Shown piece after piece: positions 5,373 to 5,678 of a stretch of DNA of 5,678 bases. The stretch's first letter is position 1, and each line of letters opens with the position of its first letter. Origin of the DNA: Opitutaceae bacterium (GTDB taxonomy: Bacteria > Verrucomicrobiota > Verrucomicrobiia > Opitutales > Opitutaceae); assembly GCA_031254955.1 (NCBI GenBank), contig JAIRTK010000374.1:1-5678 (forward strand), given 5' to 3'. The notes under the pieces were generated by a model. It did no database searches. It saw only the letters and a list, made by a program, of their open reading frames with translations, and had not been told where the DNA came from. Both the position numbers and the translations under genes were made by a program.

Positions 5373-5560
5373 AGTAATCCCCTTTCCCAGTGAACAGAAC
5401 CCTTTAGAAGCAGAGCCATGTAGGGGCTTCGCTTGCGAAGCCCGTTGCTGGAGCGCGGCTTTTGCTGAAGCACGGCCTTTGCTGGCGCACGGTTATCAAC
5501 CCGGGCGTCGCAAGCGGCGCCCCTACAAAAGAGTGATTTTCATTGGGAATGGGTATTATA
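5373..5560. repeat. Miniature inverted-repeat element M3 (188 bp)
   Basis: This is a full copy of M2, in the same orientation, 17 bp longer because of one additional tandem unit. The outer ends match in inverted orientation at 18 of 26 positions (5373-5398 against 5535-5560; the right end reads GATTTTCATTGGGAATGGG). The inner inverted pair is at 5419-5444 and 5502-5527 (23 of 26 matching), containing the GGGCTTCGC/GCGAAGCCC hairpin at 5424-5443. It is non-coding. No target-site duplication could be seen. Confidence 0.8.
5445..5495 (+). repeat. 17-bp tandem repeat, three units
   Basis: TTGCTGGAGCGCGGCTT (5445-5461), TTGCTGAAGCACGGCCT (5462-5478) and TTGCTGGCGCACGGTTA (5479-5495) are consecutive. 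The last unit shares its ending GGTTA with the last unit in M2, and the second shares GGCCT with M2's first, so the additional unit is most likely the first one here. Confidence 0.85.
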
Positions 5561-5598
5561 CTATTTCCCCAATCAAATTCCAACTTTAGGGCAGAGCA

Positions 5599-5655
5599 GT
5601 CTCGCCGAGACCGCCGTCGTTTTCCAAGAATGTTCACGGCGGTTTCCGCGAAACC
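5599..5655. repeat. Palindromic modules at the window end, including module E copy 2
   Basis: GTCTCG-C-CGAGAC (5599-5611) is a palindrome containing the second copy of module E (5600-5615). ACCGCCGT (5610-5617) pairs with ACGGCGGT (5636-5643). GGTTTC (5641-5646) pairs with GAAACC (5650-5655) around CGC. The structures overlap and could be alternatives. The window ends shortly after, so the block may continue. Confidence 0.6.
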
Positions 5656-5678
5656 ACCTCACCCGCTAAAGTCTGTTT

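Overview
The window looks like chromosomal DNA of a GC-rich Gram-negative bacterium. I place it tentatively in Verrucomicrobiota, near Opitutaceae. The reasons are very C-rich coding strands with GC-rich third positions, start codons without Shine-Dalgarno sequences, and intergenic DNA packed with short palindromic repeats of a kind I associate with that group. The placement is inference; no rRNA gene or other taxonomic marker is present apart from ribosomal protein S20.

The first two thirds (117-3681) hold three closely spaced plus-strand genes: a secreted coiled-coil/LysM protein, the chromosome partitioning protein ParB, and a SulP-type anion transporter with a cytoplasmic STAS domain. Gaps of 30 and 19 bp suggest they could share a transcript. 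Their functions (cell wall binding, chromosome segregation, anion uptake) are not obviously one pathway.

From 3682 to 4753 there is about 1.07 kb with no convincing gene. It is a mosaic of repeats: two palindromic modules (A at 3688, B at 3786); a miniature element with inverted ends and a perfect 22-bp inner inverted repeat (M1, 3815-3961); a second miniature element with the same kind of ends but a different core (M2, 4036-4206); a short stretch with coding-like composition; and a hexanucleotide pyrimidine tract followed by an imperfectly complementary purine tract (4393-4617).

rpsT (ribosomal protein S20, 4754-5014) follows, with its own promoter (TTGACT-18 bp-TATCTC) and a probable intrinsic terminator at 5125-5158. 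After it, the same repeats return in the same order and orientation: a small pyrimidine/purine block, module A, module B, and element M3 (5373-5560). M3 is M2 plus exactly one extra 17-bp unit. rpsT is therefore bracketed by direct copies of a compound repeat.

The most notable content is this repeat system: non-coding elements with shared ends and interchangeable cores, an internal 17-bp unit that varies in copy number, and conserved hairpins. No transposase or other driving enzyme is encoded in the window.
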